Source: a virus. From it: a stretch of 42,224 nucleotides of DNA. A program made the position numbers and the translations under genes. The notes under the pieces are model-generated. The model made no database searches. It had not been told where the DNA came from and was given only the letters and a program-made list of their open reading frames with translations. Positions 14,681 through 24,348 of this stretch are shown piece by piece; the first letter of the stretch is position 1, and each line of letters begins with the position of its first letter. The stretch is from the IMG/VR virus record IMGVR_UViG_3300027721_000029, positions 1 to 42,224 of that record; one strand, given 5' to 3'.

Positions 14681-16329
14681 ACGTTCTCGACAAAGTCATT
14701 GCATACTTTGCGCCTGAGACCGGAACGCGACGCATGGCCGCGCGTGCGACGTTGCAGCAGATTGCACAATTGACAGGGGCGGCAACCGGACCTTATCAGG
14801 CTGCAAAGATCAATCGTCTGAATTCTCAGCGGCGAATTGTTAGCAAGGAAAACGAGGTCAGCGGGGCAACGATTGACTCGCTTCGGGCTGACTCGTGGCA
14901 GTTGTACCGAAACAACCCGTCTGCCAGAAAGATTGTGCGAAGTATCACGGCGAAAGTCGTGGGCAAACGAGGCATGAATCCCGAATCGCTGGCGATGAAC
15001 GAAGACGGTTCGCCTGCGGTGGAGTTCCGACAAAAAGCACAAGAGCTGTGGGCGAGAATTCAGAGCGGCTTTGACGCGCGAGGACTGCCGGGAAAAGGCG
15101 GCTCGACTTTTGCAGACCTGCAAAAGCTGGCGTTGAAAAGCACGATTCTTTCGGGTGATTGCGCTTACCGATTGCGAGCAATTGACGCCACGAAACAGCG
15201 ACAACATGACCTGCCAATTGCAATGGCATTGCAGTTGATTGACACATGCCGATTTGCTGATGAAAACGAACTGGTATCTCAGCAGGTACCTGACGGAAAT
15301 ACGATATTCCGCGGCGTTGAAATCAATCCGGACGGCGAACGAGTCGCCTATTGGATCAGGGTTCAGCCTGCATATGCGGCAGCAAATCAAGTCGGCAATG
15401 TTAAGCGTTTTCTAATTGCCGAGATCGGGCATCTGTACGTCGAAGAAGATATCGACCAGCTGAGAGGAACGCCGTGGTTTGCGAGTGCGATAACAAACAT
15501 CCGCGACACGGGCGATCTGAACTACAACGTGCTCAAAGCAACCGCAATGGCGGCGTGTATTGTCGGCACATACGCGAAGCCAACTGGGGCAAGTCGAGTT
15601 GGGCTGAATGCTGGACTGTCACCAGTGCAGACATCCGCAGACGGAACCGACCTGACAGATAGTGACGGAAACACGGTGACAAAACTTCAGCCTGCTATGC
15701 TGCTGAATGTCGGCAAAGATGGCAAGTTTGAGCTGCATTCACCGAGTCAGCCTAACATGAATCCGGAAGGGTTTGTGCAGCATCTCCAGCGAATGACAGC
15801 GGGAGCATTTCCGGGCGTGAAGTCTAGTACGATCACAGGCGACTATCGCAACAGTTCATTTAGTAGCGAGCGGTCAGCGGATAACGACGCATGGCCAGAA
15901 TTGCATGACATTCAGCAGTGGTTTTCGTCTTCGTTCTGTCAGCCGATTTATGAGAGTGTCATTCGTGCTGGGGTAATGTCTGGGTTCTTTGACGGCATTA
16001 TTTCGGCAGAGGAATTCTCGGCGAATCCTGGGCGGTTTTCGGTGGCCAACTGGCAAGGGCCAGTGGCTCTTTCGATCAATCCGAGAGACGACGCAGAAGC
16101 GGCGGCTGCAAGAATTAAGACGGGACTGAGTTCGCCACAGATGGAATGCGGCAAGGTTAACACGAACTGGCGAGACGTGCTGAACGACGTGGCTGAAATC
16201 TACGCCGTTGCACAGCAGAAGGGCATTCCGCAAGAGGTCGTCAATAACATTATGGGAGTCGATAGCAGCGACCAATTGAAGGCACAGCAGGCCGTACAAG
16301 AAGCAGCAGGAGCGACTGTCAATGCGTAA
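14677..16329 (+). CDS. Portal protein (lambda GpB family)
   Basis: 550 residues, normal for the family. RADSWQLYRNNPSARKIVRSITAKVVGKRGM (~70-100) is the hallmark N-terminal segment of GpB-type portals; the stem and clip region follows, and the C-terminal part contains SFSSERSADNDAWPELHD, also typical. Forms the dodecameric ring at the packaging vertex. Its last eight bases overlap the start of the protease-capsid gene. Confidence 0.88.
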   Translation: MNVLDKVIAYFAPETGTRRMAARATLQQIAQLTGAATGPYQAAKINRLNSQRRIVSKENEVSGATIDSLRADSWQLYRNNPSARKIVRSITAKVVGKRGMNPESLAMNEDGSPAVEFRQKAQELWARIQSGFDARGLPGKGGSTFADLQKLALKSTILSGDCAYRLRAIDATKQRQHDLPIAMALQLIDTCRFADENELVSQQVPDGNTIFRGVEINPDGERVAYWIRVQPAYAAANQVGNVKRFLIAEIGHLYVEEDIDQLRGTPWFASAITNIRDTGDLNYNVLKATAMAACIVGTYAKPTGASRVGLNAGLSPVQTSADGTDLTDSDGNTVTKLQPAMLLNVGKDGKFELHSPSQPNMNPEGFVQHLQRMTAGAFPGVKSSTITGDYRNSSFSSERSADNDAWPELHDIQQWFSSSFCQPIYESVIRAGVMSGFFDGIISAEEFSANPGRFSVANWQGPVALSINPRDDAEAAAARIKTGLSSPQMECGKVNTNWRDVLNDVAEIYAVAQQKGIPQEVVNNIMGVDSSDQLKAQQAVQEAAGATVNA

Positions 16330-18511
16330 GCGATCACTGGCAACAATGGCAACCGATCCGGGGTTCCGGTCACTGGAAGTCAGGGCCGCAAGTTTTGACG
16401 AAGCGGCAAGAAGCGTTGAAGCAATCATCAGCACAGAAACGCCGGTACTGATGGCCGACTGGGGCCGGATGGAAATGGTTCCGGAGGTGTTGCTGTCGAA
16501 GGGTGCAGAGTTTCCGAAATCACGTCAGGTTCCGTTTTTGGATTCACACAATCGGTATTCTGTCAAGGATCAGTTGGGCAGCGTTCGGGGCATCACGGTC
16601 AACAATGACAACTTGAGCGCCACACTGGTGTTTAGCCGAGCAATGCACGCGGAAGAGGCTTTCGCAGGCGTGCGTGATGGGCATATTACCGATGTGTCTG
16701 TGGGCTATGACGTGCTGAAACGCCAGTACGTTCCGGAAGGACAAAAGAAGACAATAGGGGGCCGGGAGTTTTCCGGTCCCGTGAATGTGGTGACTAAGTG
16801 GCGTGTGCGGGAAGTCTCGTTGACTCCCATTGGTGCAGACGCGCAAGCAAAGCTGCGGGGATTCGATCCGGCAGCGGTTCGGTTCCTCGATGAAAGGGTG
16901 TTTGAGATGAATGACGAATTGAGAGCGTTGCTTGTGGCGAAGGGCATGCCCGCAAGCTACACCGACGAACAGGCACAGCGATGGCTAATTGACAACAGCA
17001 GTAAGCTGGCAGACAAGCCAGCAGGAGCCACGACCGCAGAACCGGCAAGGACTGATTCCGGTATCACTGCTGAGTCACTTGCCACCATGATTGAGGCTGC
17101 AACCCGCAAGGCTGTTGCCGATCAGGCTGCACGCCGTGACGCTGCTGACCGCGAGATCCGGAGTCTGTGCGATCTGGCGGAACTTCCGAACGAATTCGAC
17201 GCTTGTCGCAATCTGACAGACGTGGCGGCTGTTCGCGAGCACTTGACGAAGAAGAAAGCCGAATTGGCATCGACTATTCCCTATGGGGCTTCTGTGCGTT
17301 TTGGCACAACTGGTGCTGAACGGCTGACGACCGACCTGCGGGCGGTGATGGTCGAAAAAGCTGTGCGATCTGCCACCAACGGCGACCGAAAGTTGATGGA
17401 ACGGCATCTATCAGAATCTGAGCGAAAAGCACCCGAACAGTTCCGCCACGCAACCCTGATGGACATGGCGACCGAATTTGTGCGGGCGCAGGGCATTCAG
17501 ACTCTCGGACTGACTCGCGAACAGATTGCTATTGCCGCAATGTTTGGGCCTGAAAAGGCTGGCATCCGCGCAGCACGATCAGACAGCGCCTACCATGGCA
17601 CTGGTAGCTTTGCCAACCTGACTTTGGACGCGATCAATAAGAGCATGATGGTCGGCTATCAGGAAGCTCCGCAGACTTGGCGGGGGCCGATGCGACAAGG
17701 CGATTCAGTTCCAGACTTTAAGCAGATTAACCGCATGCGGTTGGGCGGAATTCCGAATCTGCCGGTATGGAATGACCAGGACGAGCCGAACATAGCAAGC
17801 ATGGCAGACGCCAAGGAAACCTATGCTGTCGAAGCTCGTTCGCTTGGAATTGATTTCAGTTACAAACTGCTGGTCAATGACGACATGAGCGCTCTGACTC
17901 GCATTCCGCAGAGTCTTGGTGATGCGGCTGCAAGAACCGTTAACGCTGTGGCGTGGGCACAGGTCACAAGCAACCCACTGATGAGCGATGGCGTGGCGTT
18001 GTTCTCTGCTGCAAGCGGTGTACGCAAACGGCAGAATCGAAGCACTGGCGGAAGCAACAACCCGTCTGTGACATCGGTTGGGGCGCTCACGAACCTGATG
18101 CGACAAATGCGAGGCGAGAACACTCCAGAGGGCGATGAAGGTCCAGACATTCTGAACCTGACCCCGTCCTATTTGGTGGTTCCTTCCGCGTTGGAAGTTA
18201 TCGCCAATCAGTTGGTGAATTCGGCCTATGATCCATCGAGTTCCGTAAACAACATGGTCTACAATCCAGCACGAACGCTGACACCAGTTATCGAGCCGTT
18301 GCTGGACGCAGCCAGCACGACAGGATGGTATCTATTCGCGGCACCCACGCGAATTGACACCATTGAGGTGACGTTCCTGCAGGGGCAGGAAACGCCGGTT
18401 GTGCGAAGCGAACTGGATTTCGGAACGCTGGCAATGCGGTACTTTGTGCTGCAGAGCGTTGCAGCGAAGGCGATGAATCATCGTGGTGTGCAGCAGCATA
18501 CCAACGCCTGA
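16322..18511 (+). CDS. Prohead protease-major capsid protein fusion
   Basis: 729 residues. Residues ~15-185 form a herpesvirus/HK97-type prohead serine protease: FLDSHNRYSVKDQLGSV with candidate His76 and TDVSVGYDVLK with candidate Ser126, followed by REVSLTPIGADAQAKLR, the typical domain end. A linker rich in Ala, Asp and Glu (~195-320) looks like a scaffold or delta domain. From ~330 on, the protein matches an HK97-fold capsid protein (LTLDAINKSMMVGYQEAP, SLGIDFSYKLLVNDDMSALTRIP). The maturation protease, scaffold and shell protein are thus made as one chain that presumably cuts itself. A strong terminator follows. Confidence 0.82.
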   Translation: MRKRSLATMATDPGFRSLEVRAASFDEAARSVEAIISTETPVLMADWGRMEMVPEVLLSKGAEFPKSRQVPFLDSHNRYSVKDQLGSVRGITVNNDNLSATLVFSRAMHAEEAFAGVRDGHITDVSVGYDVLKRQYVPEGQKKTIGGREFSGPVNVVTKWRVREVSLTPIGADAQAKLRGFDPAAVRFLDERVFEMNDELRALLVAKGMPASYTDEQAQRWLIDNSSKLADKPAGATTAEPARTDSGITAESLATMIEAATRKAVADQAARRDAADREIRSLCDLAELPNEFDACRNLTDVAAVREHLTKKKAELASTIPYGASVRFGTTGAERLTTDLRAVMVEKAVRSATNGDRKLMERHLSESERKAPEQFRHATLMDMATEFVRAQGIQTLGLTREQIAIAAMFGPEKAGIRAARSDSAYHGTGSFANLTLDAINKSMMVGYQEAPQTWRGPMRQGDSVPDFKQINRMRLGGIPNLPVWNDQDEPNIASMADAKETYAVEARSLGIDFSYKLLVNDDMSALTRIPQSLGDAAARTVNAVAWAQVTSNPLMSDGVALFSAASGVRKRQNRSTGGSNNPSVTSVGALTNLMRQMRGENTPEGDEGPDILNLTPSYLVVPSALEVIANQLVNSAYDPSSSVNNMVYNPARTLTPVIEPLLDAASTTGWYLFAAPTRIDTIEVTFLQGQETPVVRSELDFGTLAMRYFVLQSVAAKAMNHRGVQQHTNA

Positions 18512-18524
18512 TTTTAAGAAAGAT

Positions 18525-18553
18525 CCGGGGGCAGGTGTTCTGCCCCCGGTTTT
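18525..18553 (+). terminator. Intrinsic terminator after the capsid gene
   Basis: CCGGGGGCAG (18525-18534) and CTGCCCCCGG (18540-18549) form a perfect 10 bp stem with a GTGTT loop, followed by TTTT. It may reduce transcription of downstream genes relative to capsid, setting protein ratios. Confidence 0.85.
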
Positions 18554-18607
18554 GGCAGTTGTGAATAGCATGGTCCGCCAATAGCGGGGCTGCGAAAGGG
18601 TGATGAA

Positions 18608-19285
18608 ATGATTAGTCGAGGAACTGCAGAATTCTGCGAAATGTTTGACCGGGCACAGTCGTTTACGACAACGCCAGGAATGAACGGATGGACTGTTGCT
18701 GACACGTCTTCGTCCGGTACTCCGACCTATCTTTGCGTGACCGAAAACGGTGGCGCTGCACAGTTGACACTGGCGGCAACCAGCGAAGCAGAAAACGTTT
18801 GTCTGTTTTTCAACGACGTGCTTCCATGGGACCTGCGTCAGTTGCAGTACGTCAAATTCATTGCCAAGGTTTCCGGCATTGATTCTGTCACTACTCTGGC
18901 GTTTGGCGTGGGTTCTGCCCGCAACGATACACTGGACAGCGTCGGGCATCTGGCATGGTTTCGCGTCGAAGGAAGTGCGTCCACCTCCGCGGTAGTTGTT
19001 GAGACTGACGACACGGTCAACGACAACGACGACAAGGCAACAGGGCAGACATTGGGCAGCGTTTATAAGACGTTCCTAATTGACTTCAGTCAGGGCCTGT
19101 CTGACGTTCGATTCTACATCGAGGGCGAGCGAGTGGCGGCGGCCACCACATTCACCATGGCAAGCGCAACCGCCGATCAGAATGTTCAGCCGATCATTCA
19201 GATCCAGAAGGCATCAGGCACGGGCGTTCCGTCGATTACGATTGCCGCAATTGAGGCATCTTACCGGTACGCTTACGGAGCCTGA
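18608..19285 (+). CDS. Putative capsid decoration or head-associated protein
   Basis: 225 residues, beta-rich throughout: a jellyroll-like alternation of strands (TYLCVTENGGAAQLTL, CLFFNDVLPWDL, LQYVKFIAKV, TLAFGVGSA) and a final PSITIAAIEASYRYAYG strand. This pattern (ligand-shielding jellyroll with a C-terminal beta strand) resembles phage decoration or structural proteins encoded just after the capsid gene. GAAAGGGTGATGAAATG provides the ribosome site. Family not firmly recognised. Confidence 0.6.
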   Translation: MISRGTAEFCEMFDRAQSFTTTPGMNGWTVADTSSSGTPTYLCVTENGGAAQLTLAATSEAENVCLFFNDVLPWDLRQLQYVKFIAKVSGIDSVTTLAFGVGSARNDTLDSVGHLAWFRVEGSASTSAVVVETDDTVNDNDDKATGQTLGSVYKTFLIDFSQGLSDVRFYIEGERVAAATTFTMASATADQNVQPIIQIQKASGTGVPSITIAAIEASYRYAYGA

Positions 19286-19287
19286 TA

Positions 19288-19650
19288 ATGTCGCTTAATG
19301 ACATGATTGCCAGCGATGTGAACGACGTGTTTTTCTCGATGAGCGACTTTGCCATTCAGGTGCGTCGATACGTCAACGGAGACACGGCAAAACAGGTGCT
19401 GGCGACGGTCATTGTGACATGGTACCCAACGGCAGTTGATGAGTCTCGGGGCAGGGCGACGAAGCGACGTGGTGACATGCTGCTTCCGTCCTCTGTCCCG
19501 GTGACGATCAAAGATCAATTCAGGGTCGGGGCTGACGTTGTGCAAGTCGAATCAATCGGAGCAGATGAAGACGGGATGCGATCCGTGATAATTGTCCAGG
19601 TGATTCCGGAAAGCCAGGGAGCAAAGCCAGTTAGAACGGGGTCATTTTGA
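19288..19650 (+). CDS. Putative head closure/adaptor protein
   Basis: 120 residues with an N-terminal helix and a mostly beta body (AIQVRRYVNGDTAKQVLATVIVTWYP; VTIKDQFRVGADVVQVESIG). Size, position right after the capsid genes and overlap with the next neck gene suit a head-tail connector or head-closure protein. The stop overlaps the next start (TGATG). Confidence 0.55.
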   Translation: MSLNDMIASDVNDVFFSMSDFAIQVRRYVNGDTAKQVLATVIVTWYPTAVDESRGRATKRRGDMLLPSSVPVTIKDQFRVGADVVQVESIGADEDGMRSVIIVQVIPESQGAKPVRTGSF

Positions 19651-20126
19651 TGGCACGACTGGACCTGATGGGCGCAGTGAACAATGTTCGCACGATGCTG
19701 GCGGCGTGTTCGTCATGGCAGTCGATCTGCGGCGTTTCATCTTCTGTTGATGCTGCAAAACGAATCTATCGGGGCGGCGTTGAAGACGATGGCACAGAAT
19801 CACTGTGTCCAATGATTTTGTTGCGGATTGATCCGTTACAGACTGACTTCACGGGCGACACGTCGCGAGGCAAATTGACAGTTGAATGTCGGATAGAATT
19901 GGCGATCCCAGAAGACAAGGCAGACTCATACGAAGCCCAATATGTGTGGGTGTGGGAAAAGCTGTCAGCGATTCTTGCGGATATCAATGCGAATGTGAAT
20001 GGGTCTGGCGGATTGATGATGCGAAGTCTGAACATGCCACTTGAGCCGGGGCCAATTGATCCGAACGACAATCACGGCAAACTAGAATGGGCAATGGTAC
20101 TGGGCATCGTAATTGAGATGTTGTGA
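19650..20126 (+). CDS. Putative tail completion/neck protein
   Basis: 158 residues. A first helix with WQSICG, followed by strands including CPMILLRID and KLTVECRIELAIPE, resembles the fold of tail-completion proteins (gpU or HK97 gp10/11-like). Located between the connector and the basic protein at 20126. ATG 19650 overlaps the previous stop; an in-frame TTG three bases before is not needed. Confidence 0.55.
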   Translation: MARLDLMGAVNNVRTMLAACSSWQSICGVSSSVDAAKRIYRGGVEDDGTESLCPMILLRIDPLQTDFTGDTSRGKLTVECRIELAIPEDKADSYEAQYVWVWEKLSAILADINANVNGSGGLMMRSLNMPLEPGPIDPNDNHGKLEWAMVLGIVIEML

Positions 20127-20647
20127 TGTTGAGTATTGAACTGCAGATTCAGCGGTTCCAATTAACCGCACGAGCACATGCAAGATTGATGAGAGAAATC
20201 AATCGACGAATCATGGAGCGACAGGTTGCCGAACGTCTGCCAAAACACTTCACAGATGAAGCATATTCAGAGTACGGAGCGAGACGCCGCGGGGCTGAAT
20301 ACGACAAGTACAAGAAACGAAAATTTGGGCACACATGGCCGAACGTCAGAACGGGAAGCCTAAAGAAAAACCTGAGACACAAAATCACGGCGACGCAATA
20401 TGGTTCGAAGTTGGTGCTGCGGTCCCGATTGATTAAACTGGATGAGAAGAAGTGGGCGAACATGACGCCCGAAGAAAAGCGAAAATACAGCAGAAAACAA
20501 AGACGATTGGCAGGTTGGCAGAAGCGGGAAATTGCGAAGCTGTCAAAGAATGAAATCAGGCAAGAGCGAAAACGCCAGGCGAAAGAATACCGTAAAGGTG
20601 CGTTGTCTTTGGAATACAAGCGAGTCAGAAAAAGAAGGGTGAAGTGA
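20126..20647 (+). CDS. Very basic neck or minor tail protein
   Basis: 173 residues, strikingly rich in Arg and Lys, especially after residue 95 (EEKRKYSRKQRRLAGWQKREIAKL). The N-terminal helix and the YGARRRGAEYDKYKKRKFGHTWPNVRTGSLK segment suit proteins that contact DNA in the head-tail channel or are minor tail components, as in HK97 gp10-like proteins. No firm family match. Confidence 0.55.
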   Translation: MLSIELQIQRFQLTARAHARLMREINRRIMERQVAERLPKHFTDEAYSEYGARRRGAEYDKYKKRKFGHTWPNVRTGSLKKNLRHKITATQYGSKLVLRSRLIKLDEKKWANMTPEEKRKYSRKQRRLAGWQKREIAKLSKNEIRQERKRQAKEYRKGALSLEYKRVRKRRVK

Positions 20648-20648
20648 A

Positions 20649-21542
20649 ATGGCTATTGTCGCACTGGCTGATGTGATTTTTGGGGCCGCAACGATCCGAC
20701 AAGTGACAAACACGAATCATCAGACCGGCATGACGCTCCGTAAGGGAATGACTTCGGGCGGTGCTGTGATTGCACAGGTATCTGGCAAGAGCGCTGCAGA
20801 AGTCACGCAGATAACGTCGTCCGACCTCGCAACGCTTCTCGGGCTGAATACAGGGGCTTTCATTTCGGCAGGTGCGTTGGTATCTGCTGGCACAATTACA
20901 GTTCCGCTAAAGGTCCGTGCGAATGGTGGCACGTTCGCATCAGGATCAGTAAACAAGTCGATCACTGGAGCTAACGGGTTTTTAGTGCCAACGTCCATTG
21001 AATGCACGCAGGACGGAGACAACGACGCAACTTGTCAGGCTGACCTGCACTGGCTGAGCGCTGACGGCGTAACAAAAGGAGCTGATGACGCGAGTGGATT
21101 GGCGTTGGGGGCACAATCATTCAACGCCGATTTTGCCCTCGGCCCGGTCTATATCAACGCGACGCTGATTGTTGGTGTTCAGTCCGTCAGGATCACGCCG
21201 GGGTTGGAAATCGAAAAGCCTCCACTCGGGTCAGGTGCCGTATGGCCGACCATGGCCATGATTAAGAACATCGTGCCAACAATCGAAATCACGGTTAACG
21301 ATTTTGACGCTGTCGCAAATACGATTGGCGACTTTACGGCGATGACATCAGCCAACTGCTATTTGCGAAGGCGAGTGGATTCCGGATTGTATTCAGCAAG
21401 TACCGACAACATCCGATTTACTTTTGCGGCTGGATTGGCAGACACGAACTCAGTGACAGTCGCGAATATGGACGACGGCTCCGCAACCATTACACTACAC
21501 GGCAAAACTCTCACGACATCAACTGCCGTCGCAATCCCATAG
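20649..21542 (+). CDS. Putative major tail (tube) protein
   Basis: 297 residues, beta-rich and low in charge. It lies at the place of the tail tube gene (after neck proteins, before the tape measure). Features such as GPVYINATLIVGVQSVRITPGLEIEKPP and NIVPTIEITVNDFD resemble strand pairs of tube subunits. Abundant capsid-like amino-acid composition (Ala, Thr, Gly). No catalytic motif. Start ATG at 20649 with AAGGGTGAAG as ribosome site. Confidence 0.6.
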   Translation: MAIVALADVIFGAATIRQVTNTNHQTGMTLRKGMTSGGAVIAQVSGKSAAEVTQITSSDLATLLGLNTGAFISAGALVSAGTITVPLKVRANGGTFASGSVNKSITGANGFLVPTSIECTQDGDNDATCQADLHWLSADGVTKGADDASGLALGAQSFNADFALGPVYINATLIVGVQSVRITPGLEIEKPPLGSGAVWPTMAMIKNIVPTIEITVNDFDAVANTIGDFTAMTSANCYLRRRVDSGLYSASTDNIRFTFAAGLADTNSVTVANMDDGSATITLHGKTLTTSTAVAIP

Positions 21543-21549
21543 GATCATC

Positions 21550-22218
21550 ATGCATTTTCTAGTCTTCATCCCCAACTGCAAACCAGCAGACTTGGAATCT
21601 GTGGCAAAGATCACCGGGCTTTCGTCTGTGTTGGGCGGGCACGACATTCTTCCAGCACATCCTGGGCCGGCAGACGGATTCGGACTGATGATTGGATGGC
21701 TATCGCCTGAAGCTCCGCGGATGAATTACGACGCGGGAAAACAGGACTGGACGCCGTCAATCTGCAAGGATGAAAACGGACGCCCGAGGTACTGGGTTGG
21801 GATCTGGAAAGATTCTCCGCCAAAAGAAAACGAACTGCGAAGACATTACACGCAGGCAGGACCGCTTACGCGATTTGGTGAACAGTCGTGGAAGTTGCCA
21901 ACACCCGACACAGTCGACAGCCGGGCAGTGTATTCCGATGATGGTTCAATGCGGTGGGAGGTCATTCGTAAGTTTTCTTGGGTGTGCGATGAGGCGGAGA
22001 ATTTGCGGGGCCAATACCTTCAGGAATTTGGTTTGCGTCAAATGGTGTTTCACGCTGAGCCGTCTGCCCAAATTGGCTGGCTACTGAAGCTGCTGCAAAT
22101 CAATTACAGGATGCTGCCTGAGGTGGCTGTTGCGTTGGATCTGTGGGTTGGGCGTGAACACATCCTTGACGTGTTTCTGACGACACTGGGACTGACACGA
22201 AAGCAGAACAATGTCTGA
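21550..22218 (+). CDS. Hypothetical protein at the tail-chaperone position
   Basis: 222 residues between the tube and tape measure genes. Rich in Trp (for example IGWLSPEAPRMNY, WVGIWKDSPPKENEL). Siphophages usually carry two tail assembly chaperone frames here joined by a programmed frameshift. Only one frame is open here and I see no clear slippery heptamer, so this may be an unusual chaperone or something else. It overlaps the tape measure gene by eight bases. Confidence 0.5.
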   Translation: MHFLVFIPNCKPADLESVAKITGLSSVLGGHDILPAHPGPADGFGLMIGWLSPEAPRMNYDAGKQDWTPSICKDENGRPRYWVGIWKDSPPKENELRRHYTQAGPLTRFGEQSWKLPTPDTVDSRAVYSDDGSMRWEVIRKFSWVCDEAENLRGQYLQEFGLRQMVFHAEPSAQIGWLLKLLQINYRMLPEVAVALDLWVGREHILDVFLTTLGLTRKQNNV

Positions 22219-23959
22219 CGAACAAATTGTGGTTGAATGGATTGCGACCGCTGACAAAATGGTGGGCATTCTTGACCGTTTGGAAAAGAAGTTGGGAGAT
22301 CAGGAAAAGCAACTGGAGAAGATTGGAAAGACCAGCCAGAAGGCAGCAGATGCGGCAGCCGGTTCCTTTAACGCGATGGAGCAGGAGCTGCGAGAAGCTG
22401 AAGCCGCGTTGAAAAAAATGGAAGTCGGTACGGCAGCATTTGCCGCACAAAAAAAGCGAGTCGATGAACTGCGCCAAAGCCTGAAAGGCGTGAAGGACGA
22501 TCTGAACGTAACGGCGTCAGGTGTCGGCACGGCATTGTCTGGAGGCATCGCCAAGGTCACGCAGTTGGTGGCGGGAATGATGACTTTCCAAAAGGCTGTT
22601 GAGGCTATTGTTGGCGAATTGAAAAAGGCAGAAGAAATCAAGATTCAGGCTGCGCTCACGACGCGGGACTTTGAGCAAGCCATAGCGGACATGACGGTTA
22701 ACATCGGGGCGAAAAATGTCCCGGAAGCGAGGCGGATGATTCTGGAGGAATCTCCTAAAATTGGAGCGACGCCTTCAGCGATGGCGAACCTTGTTGGGCT
22801 GGCAATTTCCGGCGGTGCCGAAAACATCAAAGAAGCCATGAAGCTTTCAGCCGCGACGCTACAGCTGACAGCGGGCAATGTTCAGAAAGCAATCCCCATT
22901 CTTGACGGGATGCTGACGTTGGCAAAGACAACAGGCACGAAGGACTATCAAGCGGCGTTGGGTCAGTTGTCGCAATTCCAAGAGGCTGCACGTGGCACGG
23001 ATTTGGCTCTGTCTATTCGCAACATCGCCCCCGCGTTGGCGGCTGCAAACACAAGGGGCGAAAGGATTCAGGCATTGGGCGGTGAGCGAAGCCTGGAACT
23101 GGCGTCCGTTATGTCGCAAGCGTTGCAAGATCCGCTGATGAGCATTTCAGGAACGGGGATGCGGCAACTGTTTAACAAGATGGATGCGTTCGTGGCAGAG
23201 CGGCAAGTGACCCTGGCTGATGGCACTGTCAGCAAATTGACACAGCCGCAAATTGATTCATTCAACGCTTTAGACACACTCGACGAACGAATTGCTGCAG
23301 TGCGGGTTAATCCAGAAATCGGCAGACAGTTCCTGAATACAATTGATAGGAGTTCTGAGTCTCTGGTTGGCATCCGAAAAATCATTCTTGGGGACAAAGA
23401 TATCCGGGATGAAGAGGCACGAGCGAGGAACATTGTGACAGGTCTTCCGGGCGGACAATTGGCATTTGACGAAGCCGTCAGAACAATTGTGGCTTCGACG
23501 CCTTTGATGCAAGCCGCAAACCGCGGCGAGGCAGCGCGGCAAGTCGCACGAATTGAAGATCCTGTGGCGGCATTTGAAGGTCAGATAATTGAAGAGTTCA
23601 ATAAGACAATCAAAGACGTTAATCTGACAGGCCTTGACGTTTTCAGACAAACAGAAGCATCTGCTGCACTGTCCATGGCTGAAGTGAAAAAAATACCTGT
23701 CGGTCCTGTTGCTGTTGATTTCCTGAAGCAACTACAGTCGCAGGCGAAAGCGTTCGGCGTGCCAGTCGGGGCATCGCCAACAATGGCCGAACGAGACAAA
23801 CTACAGCAGGCCATTGACAGAATAGGCGTGTTGATAGAATTGCAGCAGGCGATACTACAGCAGCAACAGCAGCGACCGCCTATGCCGGTTCGTGTTCAAG
23901 TGCAACAACCGGCAGCCAGACCGCGAGAAGCCCCATTGCCTGCGGAGACAGTGCCATGA
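22211..23959 (+). CDS. Tape measure protein
   Basis: 582 residues. N-terminal ~100 residues form a long coiled coil (DRLEKKLGDQEKQLEKIGKT...ELREAEAALKKMEV), followed by a hydrophobic stretch around GTALSGGIAKVTQLVAGMM and long helices, then a C-terminal Gln/Pro-rich tail. This is the normal look of a tape measure protein. As tape length sets tail length (~1.5 A per residue in known phages), the tail would be of the order of 85-90 nm, rather short for a siphovirus. Confidence 0.75.
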   Translation: MSDEQIVVEWIATADKMVGILDRLEKKLGDQEKQLEKIGKTSQKAADAAAGSFNAMEQELREAEAALKKMEVGTAAFAAQKKRVDELRQSLKGVKDDLNVTASGVGTALSGGIAKVTQLVAGMMTFQKAVEAIVGELKKAEEIKIQAALTTRDFEQAIADMTVNIGAKNVPEARRMILEESPKIGATPSAMANLVGLAISGGAENIKEAMKLSAATLQLTAGNVQKAIPILDGMLTLAKTTGTKDYQAALGQLSQFQEAARGTDLALSIRNIAPALAAANTRGERIQALGGERSLELASVMSQALQDPLMSISGTGMRQLFNKMDAFVAERQVTLADGTVSKLTQPQIDSFNALDTLDERIAAVRVNPEIGRQFLNTIDRSSESLVGIRKIILGDKDIRDEEARARNIVTGLPGGQLAFDEAVRTIVASTPLMQAANRGEAARQVARIEDPVAAFEGQIIEEFNKTIKDVNLTGLDVFRQTEASAALSMAEVKKIPVGPVAVDFLKQLQSQAKAFGVPVGASPTMAERDKLQQAIDRIGVLIELQQAILQQQQQRPPMPVRVQVQQPAARPREAPLPAETVP

Positions 23960-24348
23960 CGATCAGCATGACAGGCATGACAACAGGCAGCAATCTGCAC
24001 GGCACAATCAAGCCCGCATCGTGGGACTTTGCTCGCGCGGTACAATCATTCTTCGGCGTGACCGGTGAATTTCATTTGCAGGGAAAATTGCGAGGTCGTG
24101 AACTTGTGGCGTGGATGCAGTTCACTGGCTACAATTCCCACTCCTCGTTACAGGCGGCAATTGAAACGCTAAACGCTTACATGGGCGAAAGCGGCACCGT
24201 GACGTGGGCAGTCGGGACAGACTCAAAAACGTTTTCGAATTCTGTGTTTGATGGATTTACAGCCGACGAAGATCCGTGGATCGACGCATCTGGCGTATTC
24301 GGCTGGCAATGCAAGGGAGTTCTCAAGTGGCGACAAATCAAAACATAA
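23956..24348 (+). CDS. Hypothetical tail protein after the tape measure
   Basis: 130 residues. The region WDFARAVQSFFGVTGEFHLQGKLRGRELVAWMQFTGY looks like a compact beta-sandwich as in distal tail proteins. ATG overlaps the tape measure stop (CCATGACG). Family not recognised. Confidence 0.55.
   Translation: MTISMTGMTTGSNLHGTIKPASWDFARAVQSFFGVTGEFHLQGKLRGRELVAWMQFTGYNSHSSLQAAIETLNAYMGESGTVTWAVGTDSKTFSNSVFDGFTADEDPWIDASGVFGWQCKGVLKWRQIKT

Noticed and set aside
14536-15390. Minus-strand frame of 284 codons
   Set aside because: Lies wholly opposite the gpW-like and portal genes, which have clear family signatures.
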